A stretch of DNA of 64,000 nt from Streptococcus sp. oral taxon 058 str. F0407 (GCF_000235485.1 NZ_JH378888.1:312124-376123); one strand, 5' to 3'; positions 46,285 to 55,268 are shown, counted from the stretch's first letter. Numbers and translations: made by a program. Notes: a model not told the origin generated them from the letters alone.

Positions 46285-46465
46285 TTATTTCAAATCCTCA
46301 TCTTCCGTCACTTCCCAGACTTCTGACTGGTATCCCTCGCCGTCAATATCATAGCGCTGCATATAGCCTATAAATTTTCCTTTTTATTGCCTTACGAGGC
46401 TTGAGAATGTTTACAGCCCAGAATCCAATAAGAAGGACAACTAAAAGCGCCATTACTGTTTCCAT
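46285..46465 (-). pseudogene. Frameshifted small membrane protein gene
   Basis: From ATG 46465 a frame encodes METVMALLVVLLIGFWAVN, a single membrane helix, and a basic stretch, then stops at 46349. Skipping one A in the A5 run near 46379-46383 joins it to a second frame (KFIGYMQRYDIDGEGYQ and an acidic tail) that ends at TAA 46285-46287. The joined product would be about 59 aa. This is most simply a homopolymer indel, real or a sequencing error. It lies between the DUF4300-like and DUF1877 genes. Confidence 0.5.
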
Positions 46466-46484
46466 CTCATCACCTTTGCCTACC

Positions 46485-47360
46485 TTAATACCCTTCAACC
46501 CACTTTTCATTGTCCATGATGAAAGGCTTAGCTAGTCCGTCACCTGTGTAATCCGCATATTTGGTGGATAGATACTTGTAACAGTCTTCCTTGGTCGCAA
46601 ATTTGATGGCTTGATAAGGCTCTTCAAAAGTCAGTTTTTCAACAAATAAGAAACCCTCATCAGCTGGCACTAAAACACCAACGTGCCCGACAAAAAGATA
46701 CTCTCCATCCAAATTGTCATGCAACACAACAGACAACATTCGAGCCTTGTCATTAAATTTAAACTGGGAGAAGAATTTCTCCATCTTCTGCGCGCGTACT
46801 TTTACATCCGTCGTTGGTTCCGTCTCCACCCTAGAAAATAGAATATCAAACTCTTCCTTGTCTTTCTCATCAAATAGCTTTCCCTTATCGATAGCATCGT
46901 TATCAACAAAAAGAAGCTGATCATTCTTTTCAAGTTTTGGAATTGTGACCGAATTTTTCAAGAGCGCATAGCTATTAATACGGCAGTTGGTCCCGACAAA
47001 GTCACCCTTTTTTTGATTCCAGAGATTGCTGATTTTCTCTACATCGTATTCCGTTTTTGTAAAGGAGGCAAAATCACCACTTAAACCAGTGGAGCCGACA
47101 GTCGCATTATAGTCTGTAACAAGATTGAAAAATGCCTCAACACTGTTTTGATCCAAGTGAGCTGATAAGAGAGATTTGACCTCTTCGGTACTGACCTGAC
47201 TGTTTAGATTGGTATATGAAGCCTTCCAAGGAACTTTATCTGAACTGGTCTGTGACTGATTTGTAGCTTCAGTACTCGTATTATTTTGGTGACAAGCAGC
47301 CAATCCAAGAAATAACGACAAGCACAGTCCTATGGCTACTACTTTTTTCGTTCGTTTCAT
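46485..47360 (-). CDS. DUF4300-family lipoprotein
   Basis: A 291-aa exported protein with a type II signal peptide: basic MKRTKK, a hydrophobic core, and lipobox LAAC with Cys23. A Ser/Thr/Gln/Asn linker follows, then a globular domain containing TNCRINSY and VVLHDNLDGEYLFVGHVG, which I associate with the DUF4300 family of streptococcal lipoproteins. The function is unknown. A TATAAT box lies upstream at 47452-47447 on the minus strand. Confidence 0.75.
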   Translation of the reverse strand: MKRTKKVVAIGLCLSLFLGLAACHQNNTSTEATNQSQTSSDKVPWKASYTNLNSQVSTEEVKSLLSAHLDQNSVEAFFNLVTDYNATVGSTGLSGDFASFTKTEYDVEKISNLWNQKKGDFVGTNCRINSYALLKNSVTIPKLEKNDQLLFVDNDAIDKGKLFDEKDKEEFDILFSRVETEPTTDVKVRAQKMEKFFSQFKFNDKARMLSVVLHDNLDGEYLFVGHVGVLVPADEGFLFVEKLTFEEPYQAIKFATKEDCYKYLSTKYADYTGDGLAKPFIMDNEKWVEGY

Positions 47361-47465
47361 GCAATTCTCCTTCTAAAGCACAAGTCTCTCTTTCTCTTTA
47401 AACACCCTTCACTAATCCCTCATCCAGTAATCTGTGACTTAGCTATATTATACTACATAAATAGA

Positions 47466-47508
47466 AAAAAGACTGGAACGAATGGTTGCCCGTCATTACA
47501 GTCTTTTT
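47466..47508 (-). terminator. Terminator of the GH13 gene
   Basis: AAAAAGACTG (47466-47475) and CAGTCTTTTT (47499-47508) form a 10-bp stem with a 23-base loop. It is followed by T-rich sequence on both strands. Confidence 0.65.
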
Positions 47509-47519
47509 AATCATATTTT

Positions 47520-49259
47520 TTATTGAATGACAAATCCTTTTGGCAAAATCACCAGTTGCTGCTCCAATTCTTGGCAATGACTGGCTAGTGCTACAGAATT
47601 ACGATCTACAAGATAGGTTTCAGTTGATTGGTTAAAAATAGCTTGGATTTTTTGTCTATCATAATTCCTTTCGAGAGCAAGCACGTCCGACTTGATTTCT
47701 TTCAGGCTATATGTTCCATGTTGGATAATGTCTGAAACACTCTTGCGAATCTGAATCAATTTCTTCATGAAATTAAGCATCTCGTTGCTTTCGGAAACAC
47801 GTTCCCAAGGCATAACGCGACGACAATCTGGATCTGGTCCTCCATCTAACTCTAACTCAGTTCCATAGTAGAAACACGGCGTCCCCCTTTGCAAGAAGAG
47901 GCAGGCGAGAGCAGACTTAACAAGCTGGGTATCTCCTTTGGCCGTTGCCAAAATGCGCTCCGTATCGTGAGAATCCAGAAGATTGAACATCACTTCCGAA
48001 ATCTGCTGTCTATAGTACATAGACTGGCTATTGATTTCATCGATAAATTGATAAGGCTTCTTAACCCCTCGTAAGAAATAATCCTTGATGCTGTCAGAGA
48101 GAGGATAGTTCATGACTGCGTGAAATTCATCGCCATTTAGCCAAGGCTGAGAAGTGTGCCAGACCTCTCCAAGGATATAAAGGTCAGGCTTTTTAGTCAA
48201 GACAGCCTTCCGGAAATCTCTCCAAAATTGGTGGTTGACTTCATTTGCCACATCCAAGCGCCAAGCATCGATATCAAACTCTTCAATCCAGTAGGTCGCA
48301 ACGCTTAGCAAATAGTCCCTCACTTGAGGATTTGCCGTATTGAGCTTGGGCATATAGCTCTCAAAGGCAAAGGTATGGTAGGATAGTTCTCTTTTATTAA
48401 CAAGATTTTCTTTAACTACTGGAAAGTCTTGAATATGGAACCAGTCTTTATAAAAGGAATCTTGACCGTGTTTGAGGACATCCTGCCACTGTGGAGATTG
48501 GTCTCCGATATGGTTGAAAACAGCATCCAGCATGATTTTCATGCCTCTCTGATGGGCCTGATCTACCAGTTTACGGAAGGTTTTCTTGTCTCCAAAATGA
48601 CGGTCAATTTCAAAATAATCCGTCGTATTGTACTTGTGATTGCTTGGAGATTCGAAAATCGGACAGAGATAAAGACCCGTAATGCCCAAGTCCTGCAAGT
48701 AATCCAGATGGTCAATAATCCCCTGTAAATCACCACCAAAGAAATCCTTACTTTTAGGTTTGATAGAGGAATCCCAAGCTAGAGAACCTTCTGGTGAAAT
48801 CTCAGGATTGCCATTAGCAAAGCGTTCTGGGAAAATCTGGTACCATACCGTCTCTGCTACCCAGTCAGGAACATGGCAAGCATCAATCTCATGGATATAG
48901 GGAATTTTAAAGCCGTTTCCTTCGTAATGAAGGTTTTCTAGCGTATTTTCAACACATCCCTTGTCGCCATATAAAATCTTCTGACCTTTCTTATCCTTGA
49001 GTTCAAAGAGATACTGGAGTCGTGCATAGCCGACTGTAACCTCCACCTGCCAGTAATCAAACAAAACATCGGAGGTAACTTTGGTCATCTCCTTGATTGC
49101 TTCATAACGGTCCTCTATAAAGATAAACGGATCTCCATAATGTAAGTTAATGCTTTCGATATCATCTTTCTTGGTCCGGATACGAATGTGCATTGTCTTG
49201 TCTTTATAAAGATAAGCATACTCCGACTCTGGTCTGTGGTAAATGGCTGTTAATTCCAT
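47520..49259 (-). CDS. Glycoside hydrolase family 13 (neopullulanase/maltogenic amylase-like)
   Basis: A 579-aa intracellular alpha-glucosidase of the cyclomaltodextrinase/neopullulanase subgroup. An N-terminal beta-sandwich (about 1-120) precedes the barrel, with DAVFNHIG, nucleophile Asp in AWRLDVANE (about 325), acid/base Glu in ILGEVWH (about 354) and LLDSHDTER (about 420). It lacks a signal peptide, so it acts on imported maltodextrins. GGAGACAG selects ATG 49259. A cre-like site covers the promoter region. Confidence 0.88.
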   Translation of the reverse strand: MELTAIYHRPESEYAYLYKDKTMHIRIRTKKDDIESINLHYGDPFIFIEDRYEAIKEMTKVTSDVLFDYWQVEVTVGYARLQYLFELKDKKGQKILYGDKGCVENTLENLHYEGNGFKIPYIHEIDACHVPDWVAETVWYQIFPERFANGNPEISPEGSLAWDSSIKPKSKDFFGGDLQGIIDHLDYLQDLGITGLYLCPIFESPSNHKYNTTDYFEIDRHFGDKKTFRKLVDQAHQRGMKIMLDAVFNHIGDQSPQWQDVLKHGQDSFYKDWFHIQDFPVVKENLVNKRELSYHTFAFESYMPKLNTANPQVRDYLLSVATYWIEEFDIDAWRLDVANEVNHQFWRDFRKAVLTKKPDLYILGEVWHTSQPWLNGDEFHAVMNYPLSDSIKDYFLRGVKKPYQFIDEINSQSMYYRQQISEVMFNLLDSHDTERILATAKGDTQLVKSALACLFLQRGTPCFYYGTELELDGGPDPDCRRVMPWERVSESNEMLNFMKKLIQIRKSVSDIIQHGTYSLKEIKSDVLALERNYDRQKIQAIFNQSTETYLVDRNSVALASHCQELEQQLVILPKGFVIQ

Positions 49260-49296
49260 TGTTCTGTCTCCTAATTTACTTCTATTCATCTTAATG

Positions 49297-49352
49297 CGCA
49301 AACGTTTTCATAATCGTAACCCTAGTATACTACTTTCGTATTTTATTTGCAA
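49297..49352 (-). promoter_or_regulatory. Promoter with cre-like CcpA site for the GH13 gene
   Basis: On the minus strand TTGCAA (49352-49347), a 17-base spacer and TATACT (49329-49324) form the promoter. TGAAAACGTTTGCG (49310-49297), a near-palindromic catabolite response element with one mismatch, lies just downstream of the start point where CcpA would block transcription. Confidence 0.7.
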
Positions 49353-49435
49353 GGTTTGCTCGTAGTTTCGAGTGGTTTGTTTCTATAAATAAAAAATCAG
49401 CCAGTCTTACAACTTACTACTTTTCAAATGATGAT

Positions 49436-49927
49436 TTACAAATGACTTTCCAGCCACTCAATTTTTTTAAAATCCTTATTGTTATTGTGCTCATTTCGAT
49501 AAGAATCTTGGGAAGAAGCCTTGTAAATACTTAAATACTGTTCTAGATTTGGGACACGAAACGTGATATCTTCGAGATGAATAATCTCTATATCCGATTC
49601 CAAAACTCCTGCAAAATCAGGTAAGGAATCGATACTTCCAAATTCAACGCTCACACCATCCTTTTGGAATTCATGCTCATGAATATCTATTAAGGCGTAG
49701 CCTAAGTGTTTCATAACTTTCATTATCTTGTCCCAGTCATAAATCCTGAGATGATCAGGTGCTTCCCAACCTCTAGGGTCACCAGGCACATGAATGTCAA
49801 TGTCAGACGGCCCCCATTCTTCATTTGAACGGTATTCAAACCCCAAAGACCCCATTAGCGTCGGTGTGATTCCAACTTGGTTTAAATGAGAACAAATTAT
49901 TCGAAATTCATCAAATAGAGAATTCAT
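49436..49927 (-). CDS. Predicted nucleotidyltransferase-fold protein
   Basis: A 163-aa soluble protein. LMGSLGFEY followed by PSDIDIHV (about 20-47) fits the nucleotidyltransferase core GS ... DhD, with Asp42 and Asp44 as metal ligands, and VSVEFGS supplies a third acidic residue. The substrate is unknown; similar short streptococcal proteins carry inconsistent names in databases. GGAGGA lies directly against ATG 49927, an unusually short spacing that may limit translation. Confidence 0.6.
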   Translation of the reverse strand: MNSLFDEFRIICSHLNQVGITPTLMGSLGFEYRSNEEWGPSDIDIHVPGDPRGWEAPDHLRIYDWDKIMKVMKHLGYALIDIHEHEFQKDGVSVEFGSIDSLPDFAGVLESDIEIIHLEDITFRVPNLEQYLSIYKASSQDSYRNEHNNNKDFKKIEWLESHL

Positions 49928-49989
49928 TCCTCCTCCAATCGTTGATATAAAATCGATTTCTTTGTGAAAGATAAACTAACTTCTACCTT

Positions 49990-50871
49990 CTACTCTTTCG
50001 GTTTCGAAAATACTTCTACTCGCTGAGCTAGGACTTTAATTTCTACAGGTAGGTTATCAGATTTATCGCCGTCAACATCTGACTCCAATTCACTATCTGA
50101 AGAGATCTTAATAGTACGCGCTCTGATATACTCAATATTATCATTGCCGACAACATCTCCTTTTAGTAAATCAGGAATAACGGATAATTTAGAAAATATA
50201 GAAGCATCTTTTAGAATCAAAATATTGGCATAGCCATCTTTGTTTTCTTCGAAGATTTTCTTATCAGCGAAGTAATTTGTTAATAGAACCAAAACATGAC
50301 TAGCTTCACCAACATAATTTCCATTTTCAGTCTCAACCTTAATGTTAAAGGTCTGATCCGTCATGACAGACTTCATGGTATTTACAGCATAGGCAAGAAT
50401 ACCAAATTTTGTCTTGTCTTCAATTTCAACATTATGAATCGCTTCAGGCAGAGAACCGATACTAAAGATATAACCGAAATAATTGTCATTCGCTTTACCG
50501 ATATCAATCTTGTTGGTTAAGTTAAAATCGAGTTCATCAATCGCACCATCGATGTCTTGATTGATTTCCAACAGCTTCGTAATGAGGTTACCCGTCCCAC
50601 CAGGGATAATCCCTAACTTAGGAATGTAGTCTTTCTCAGCAATACCTGAAATCACTTCATTAACCGTCCCGTCTCCACCAAACACAATCACTGCATCGTA
50701 CTTCTCACGTGAAGCTTCCTCAGCAAAGTGTGTTGCATCAAGCGCTTTTTCAGTGATTTTGGTTTCTACGTGCTCAAAATAATCTTTGGCTTTATTCTCC
50801 AGTTTGACTTTATAATCCAAAGCCTTTTCCCCACCAGAGGTAGGGTTGATAATTACCATTGCTTTTTTCAT
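49990..50871 (-). CDS. Diacylglycerol/lipid kinase family protein (YegS/DagK-like)
   Basis: A 293-aa kinase with the DAGK catalytic domain: VIINPTSGG at the N terminus, FGGDGTVNEV near 65 and IPGGTGN near 95. Members phosphorylate diacylglycerol or related lipids, recycling them into phospholipid synthesis. AAAGGAG 8 bases before ATG 50871 selects this start over an upstream frame opening. It reads alone; the 180-base gap to the right (50926-51105) shows no feature. Confidence 0.85.
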   Translation of the reverse strand: MKKAMVIINPTSGGEKALDYKVKLENKAKDYFEHVETKITEKALDATHFAEEASREKYDAVIVFGGDGTVNEVISGIAEKDYIPKLGIIPGGTGNLITKLLEINQDIDGAIDELDFNLTNKIDIGKANDNYFGYIFSIGSLPEAIHNVEIEDKTKFGILAYAVNTMKSVMTDQTFNIKVETENGNYVGEASHVLVLLTNYFADKKIFEENKDGYANILILKDASIFSKLSVIPDLLKGDVVGNDNIEYIRARTIKISSDSELESDVDGDKSDNLPVEIKVLAQRVEVFSKPKE

Positions 50872-51105
50872 TGATAATACTCCTTTATTTTTAAATAGAA
50901 ATGTTAGTGTAACTACATCAGTCATTACATATAATGATATTATATAATGAAACCTCAGAAAAGAGAACCCTGACGTACTGGAGATTGATTTATTAAAACA
51001 TAGACAAAGAGTTTACTAATAATTTCAAGCATATAAAACATAGGTTAAATAAAGATTAGCAGATAATATCAGACGAATAGCTCCAAAATATTGTCAGTTA
51101 CCTAT

Positions 51106-52044
51106 CTAAAATAAAGAAACCATTTTATTAATCTGTCCACCATTAAATCCAGCTTGCGCGAAAATTTCTTTAAAAATTCCTTTTACCTCATCCTCTTCCT
51201 TTTTCTTCCAATCCCCATGAAATTTATTCTCGATTCGGTAACTTCTTTGAATAATCACTTTTACATGATTGATTAAAAATTCTTTTGCTAATTTATTATT
51301 ATTTTTTTGAAGACGACCTAAGTAACGACCACTTAATGAAAAAACATAGTCTTCTTTGAAACTTGGAACAATATTCTTTATGATTAATCTATCCTTGTCA
51401 AAACAATCTTCAAAATAGTAATCCATGATGAATTTGTTTAGATCTTCTCCCCAGCTTTCTTTAATCCAATCTCTCCAGTTTTGATGGGAACCAGCTTTAT
51501 GACAATCCATTATTGTATCCATTTTTAGAAGCCAGTTATCTGCTCCATGACTTCCAGGGGGGAAACTTTCCACCACTGGCATCATATTTCCACACCAATA
51601 GTAAACAATGGCAAAAGCTTTAAAATAAGGCTCCAAACCATTTGGTATCTCTAAATCACCTTTTAATATTCCGTCTTTTATCTCTTTACCACCTTTCAAG
51701 TTAGGTTCAACATTGGTAATTTTTTTATACGGAACAGTAATTGAAGTAAGGATGTCAGCCGTAAGTGCTATACCTTTCGATTTATTGCCAAGCAAATGAG
51801 CCCCCTTATATCCTGATTTTGATTTTTCTTTGTATGCTTCAATCTCATTATATTTTTGGGTATCCTTTAAATTATTATATTGATTAACTGAGTTTTGAAA
51901 CTTAATAATCTTCCAATCATCTTCCTCATAAAAAGGATACTTCTTATAAAAATCCATTGCCTTTTTACGTACTTCAAATTCACAATTGACATTATCACTA
52001 TCTGTAATATCTACTTTATTAATAAACTCATTTACTTGTATCAT
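51106..52044 (-). CDS. Hypothetical 312-aa protein
   Basis: A soluble, Lys- and Asn-rich protein of unknown family. Recognisable landmarks are a MDFYKKYPFYEEDDW segment near 30, YYWCGNMMPVVE near 150 and a following HGADNWLLKMD. The YWCGNM motif recurs in an uncharacterised family of Firmicutes proteins that I cannot name with certainty. GGAGGA precedes ATG 52044. AT-rich composition and position beside the rlmD-linked island suggest accessory DNA. Confidence 0.55.
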   Translation of the reverse strand: MIQVNEFINKVDITDSDNVNCEFEVRKKAMDFYKKYPFYEEDDWKIIKFQNSVNQYNNLKDTQKYNEIEAYKEKSKSGYKGAHLLGNKSKGIALTADILTSITVPYKKITNVEPNLKGGKEIKDGILKGDLEIPNGLEPYFKAFAIVYYWCGNMMPVVESFPPGSHGADNWLLKMDTIMDCHKAGSHQNWRDWIKESWGEDLNKFIMDYYFEDCFDKDRLIIKNIVPSFKEDYVFSLSGRYLGRLQKNNNKLAKEFLINHVKVIIQRSYRIENKFHGDWKKKEEDEVKGIFKEIFAQAGFNGGQINKMVSLF

Positions 52045-52099
52045 AAAATATCCTCCATATTTTTTATTATATAAATCCGTTTAAAAAGACAAATAGATG

Positions 52100-52262
52100 T
52101 GTGTAAATTTACACTAGCTCACTACTTACTCCGTCTTCAGAATAAATATCCTTGACTTGCTCAAAATCGCTTAAAATGATTGTAGCTTACTTTAAACTTA
52201 GATACTGCTTTAATTCAGCTAAGTCAACAGCAACCAAATCAAAAATATCAAAATGAGGTCAC
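52100..52262 (-). pseudogene. Possible decayed coding remnant
   Basis: On the minus strand two short open stretches follow one another: one ending in FDIFDLVAVDLAELKQYLSLK and a stop, then ILSDFEQVKDIYSEDGVSSELV and a stop. They read like protein but have no start codon with a ribosome site. They may be fragments of one lost gene between two accessory genes. Support is weak. Confidence 0.25.
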
Positions 52263-52264
52263 TT

Positions 52265-52891
52265 CTATTGAACTACCTTACCATACTCTTTTATTTTATC
52301 AGCGTATTCGGTCAAAAGATTCTTTGAATAAATTTTTTCATTTTTTGAATTTCTGACTTCTTTCCAAAGAATAGAAGCAACTTTTAACTTGTTTGAGTAG
52401 TTACGACTGTTTTCGTCTGCACAGAAATCCTTTAAAAATTGATTCCATTGACAAACCGAATGGTCATACTTGGCATAATCTGAATCTCCATAATAAACTT
52501 TTAGCATATCTTGAATTGTAAATCTCAAATCATTTTCTCTTTTTACTTTTCTCCAAGCAGTTGCCATATCAGCAGTAAATTTAAAGGGCGAAACACCTGT
52601 TAAAATTGAGAAATATTCTCTAAAGTGTGCATTAAAGGAGAATCCACATTCAAGTAAGGGCGTATCTAAGGTAATGACTTCTACTCGTTTCTTCTTGCTT
52701 TTTATTAATGATTTTTTAATCAAATTCCCCTTGAAGTACTGCTCAATAATATCATTGAGTTCCTGTTTTGTACCTCTATATTCAAGTCCTAATGACCTGC
52801 ATATCTGTGAAAGTTCATCCCGATACCAATAGTATTTATTAAATTCATCAAAGGATACGACTTTATTGAACTCAGGTCTGCTTTCTATCAA
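52265..52891 (-). CDS. SAP-domain protein (DUF6434-like)
   Basis: A 208-aa protein with an N-terminal SAP-type helix-extended-helix (about 15-55: LSQICRSLGLEYRGTKQELND) suggestive of DNA or RNA binding. A central part has FNAHFREYFSILTG and FTADMATAWRKVK, with a conserved Cys/Trp-rich CQWNQFLKDFCAD. It starts at TTG 52891 behind a perfect AGGAGGTG. Function is unknown; the SAP domain occurs in phage and plasmid proteins, in line with the accessory setting. Confidence 0.65.
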   Translation of the reverse strand: MIESRPEFNKVVSFDEFNKYYWYRDELSQICRSLGLEYRGTKQELNDIIEQYFKGNLIKKSLIKSKKKRVEVITLDTPLLECGFSFNAHFREYFSILTGVSPFKFTADMATAWRKVKRENDLRFTIQDMLKVYYGDSDYAKYDHSVCQWNQFLKDFCADENSRNYSNKLKVASILWKEVRNSKNEKIYSKNLLTEYADKIKEYGKVVQ

Positions 52892-52964
52892 TATAACACC
52901 TCCTTAAAAACAGTTTAGGTTTTCATTTCTAAATAATGGAGTTTTAGTTTCTTTATTCTGAGGA

Positions 52965-53003
52965 TTAGCTACGTTTCTCTAATAAATTTACACACTCCAC
53001 GTG
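52965..53003 (-). repeat. Remnant of the rlmD 3' end (att-like repeat, distal copy)
   Basis: On the minus strand this encodes HVECVNLLEKRS and a stop, nearly identical to the native rlmD C terminus at 55363-55400 ([12 protein letters not shown]). Nucleotide similarity runs on past the stop (TAATCCTCA). It marks one end of a 2.4-kb insertion at rlmD. Confidence 0.75.
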
Positions 53004-53041
53004 TGGTAATATTCTTCTTTTATACTAATCTAAAGTTAAAA

Positions 53042-53779
53042 TTACTTTTCCTTACTAATTCTATTACTCGCCAATATAGTATAAGTCAAATAACCAATAA
53101 AAATGATAATAAAAATAAGATTAATTTTTAACACAAAATAGAGATTTAACAAATTTGCGAACGCATGAAATAATATACAGTATCCCACAGATTTCGTTTG
53201 ACGGTAAAGAACTCCTAAAACAAAACTTAAAAATAATGTATATATAAAAAATAAAATAAAAGGAAATTCTTGATGACTTTCTCCAACTATAAACCATAAA
53301 GGTAGATGCCATATTCCCCAAATTGATCCTACAATCAAATTAGATTGCCAATAAGTATATTTTTTATCAAGTAATGGTTGTAATATTCCTCTCCATCCTA
53401 ATTCTTCGTGACCGCCACCAAAAAAAATTAATTGAATAAAGAATAGTGGCATCAGATAAATGGATACTCCGTTTAATTCTAAGGAAGATACAGAGAATAG
53501 TATCAAAATTGCTAACAAATGAATAATGAAATAAATTCTACTATTTTCTTTCTTACTAAATACAAAATGTTTAAATTTTATATTATTCCTTTTCAAATAA
53601 AAGCCACTTGCAATAGCTGGTCCAAGTGCACCTACTATATGCAATGTTCTTCCTATAATCGTTTCTAATCCAAAAATATGAGATTGCGTAAAGATGGCCA
53701 GAATCCCCCAAGCTATATAAGTAATTCCAAATGTACAATAAAGATAATTTTTTAAATTCTTTTTGTCAATTTCTGTCAT
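53042..53779 (-). CDS. CPBP-family intramembrane glutamic protease
   Basis: A 245-aa protein with about seven hydrophobic helices. The Abi/CPBP motifs are present: EELGWRG (EExxxR, about 128-134), IWGIWHLPLW with the conserved His near 165 and CILFHAFAN near 205. Related proteins process prenylated or peptide substrates and often accompany bacteriocin loci as immunity factors. RBS AAGGAAG precedes ATG 53779. It lies in the rlmD-linked island; the role is not defined. Confidence 0.85.
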   Translation of the reverse strand: MTEIDKKNLKNYLYCTFGITYIAWGILAIFTQSHIFGLETIIGRTLHIVGALGPAIASGFYLKRNNIKFKHFVFSKKENSRIYFIIHLLAILILFSVSSLELNGVSIYLMPLFFIQLIFFGGGHEELGWRGILQPLLDKKYTYWQSNLIVGSIWGIWHLPLWFIVGESHQEFPFILFFIYTLFLSFVLGVLYRQTKSVGYCILFHAFANLLNLYFVLKINLIFIIIFIGYLTYTILASNRISKEK

Positions 53780-53957
53780 TTTATCTTCCTTATTTTGATT
53801 ATTTTATATGTAATATTTGTTACTACTTCTTAGTTGTTCTCGATTATAACTACCTATATTCTATCATAAAAACACAAAAAAGCCTTACAATCAAGGCTTT
53901 TCATTATTCATTTCGTCAATACTTTAGTTTCGTAGATTCAGATTCGCATGATTAAAA

Positions 53958-54566
53958 CTAGTCAATTTTCTCTATGATATTTCCAAGTTTATCCAATACA
54001 AGACATGAATGATCATTTAGTGGAATTATGGGAACATTAACGAGTTCTTCAGCTCTATTCTTATTAGCTTTATCATTCCATGAATCATAATGGACACTAA
54101 TTAAAAACTGACTAAAGAGTCCTAATCCATTTTTTATCTTTATCTGATGATCTGAATTATCATTAGGTGAGATATAGACTTTCTCTCCTAATAATAAGGC
54201 TCCTGCAGAAAATCCTATAACTTTCGCCCCTTTTTTCAGCATAAGCTCGATATAATTTTTGAACTCCTGATTGACATAAGTAGCTATATATTTTTCCGTA
54301 TTTCCACCACCGATGATAATTAGATCAACATCTAGATAGCTATCAAAATCAATCTGCTCAGTGTCCAGGAGCAAGTAATCAACGTTTAGATTAGGAAAAT
54401 GACTTTGAAAAACTTCCGTGTACTTTTTCATGTACGGTTCCCAATTTTCTCGAAAAACTGTAAAAATGATAATTCTTTTAATCTTGCTTGATAATACTAT
54501 TTTATCAACAATGCTATATTTCATTATTGGTGGATTCCCACCCATCAAAAAAATTTGTTCTTTCAA
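53958..54566 (-). CDS. Peptidase S51 / peptidase E-like protein
   Basis: A 202-aa cytosolic protein of the class I glutamine-amidotransferase fold. LIIIGGGNTEKYI (about 83-95) is followed by the nucleophile elbow GFSAGALLLG (Ser near 118) and a terminal HSC segment, as in aspartyl dipeptidase PepE. It probably starts at TTG 54566, giving MKEQIFLMGG as in relatives; the ribosome site is weak. It lies in the island next to an acetyltransferase gene. Confidence 0.78.
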   Translation of the reverse strand: MKEQIFLMGGNPPIMKYSIVDKIVLSSKIKRIIIFTVFRENWEPYMKKYTEVFQSHFPNLNVDYLLLDTEQIDFDSYLDVDLIIIGGGNTEKYIATYVNQEFKNYIELMLKKGAKVIGFSAGALLLGEKVYISPNDNSDHQIKIKNGLGLFSQFLISVHYDSWNDKANKNRAEELVNVPIIPLNDHSCLVLDKLGNIIEKID

Positions 54567-54623
54567 GTTATCACACTTTCTAAAGATACATAAAGTTTAA
54601 ACATGTTTATTCATGTTTAGAAA

Positions 54624-55052
54624 TTATAATTTTTTCTTAAAATGAATAATTCTATTTGCCTCCTGAAATCCAATATTAAGATGAAATCTTATAGAATCCG
54701 TATTCGTTAAAGTACAGTCACTTGCAAATTCCTTACATCCTTTATTTTTCGCCCATTCCTCACATTTTGTACAGAGATTTTTAGCAATATCCTTTAAACG
54801 ATATTCCTCATCGACAATAATCCCTTCTAAGAATCCAACAGGGCTATATTTACAACCTTCAACATAATCAAATCTGAGTGAACATAGTGCTAGACCTACA
54901 ATTGTGTCACCTTCAACTTCAGTAAAGATTGCAGTATTTTTGCCATTCGTATTTTTTTTTACTTCATCAATAGCTTCTTTATCGGTCAATTGGGGCCATA
55001 ATTGTTTCATTAGTTTAGCCGTTTTTATAGAATCTTTTGTTATTCCATCCAT
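54624..55052 (-). CDS. GNAT acetyltransferase, AAC(6')-type aminoglycoside acetyltransferase-like
   Basis: A 142-aa GNAT enzyme. Several segments match the AAC(6')-I pattern: LALCSLRFDYVEG, SPVGFLEGIIVDEEYR (motif A start), a CEEWAKNKGCKEFASDC stretch and the HLNIGFQEANRIIHFKKKL ending. This would acetylate the 6' amino group of aminoglycosides using acetyl-CoA, though activity cannot be read from sequence. The frame opens at 55070, but GGAGGA 8 bases before ATG 55052 selects that start. It lies inside the rlmD-linked island, consistent with transfer. Confidence 0.75.
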   Translation of the reverse strand: MDGITKDSIKTAKLMKQLWPQLTDKEAIDEVKKNTNGKNTAIFTEVEGDTIVGLALCSLRFDYVEGCKYSPVGFLEGIIVDEEYRLKDIAKNLCTKCEEWAKNKGCKEFASDCTLTNTDSIRFHLNIGFQEANRIIHFKKKL

Positions 55053-55107
55053 ATTGATGTTCCTCCGCAAATTACAAGCAAATGTTTCGAATCATGCTGT
55101 TACTTTG

Positions 55108-55194
55108 TTACTCATTGATTGATACCAATACCATCCCCTTCGACTTTTTGACTGTCTCAGATCGGAAGAGCAGAGCCACGCACTCAGCGGTTCG
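55108..55194 (-). repeat. Degenerate rlmD 3'-end-like copy (third copy)
   Basis: The minus-strand frame reads RTAECVALLFRSETV ... SINE and a stop. The ECVALL part aligns with ECVSLL of the native C terminus. It contains the 13-mer AGATCGGAAGAGC on the plus strand (55159-55171). Confidence 0.5.
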
Positions 55195-55268
55195 GACTTA
55201 CCGTATCATTTCGTCGGTTTCCCTCCTCATTCTACGAGTCCTATCCCATGGGCGGGGAGCATCTACTT

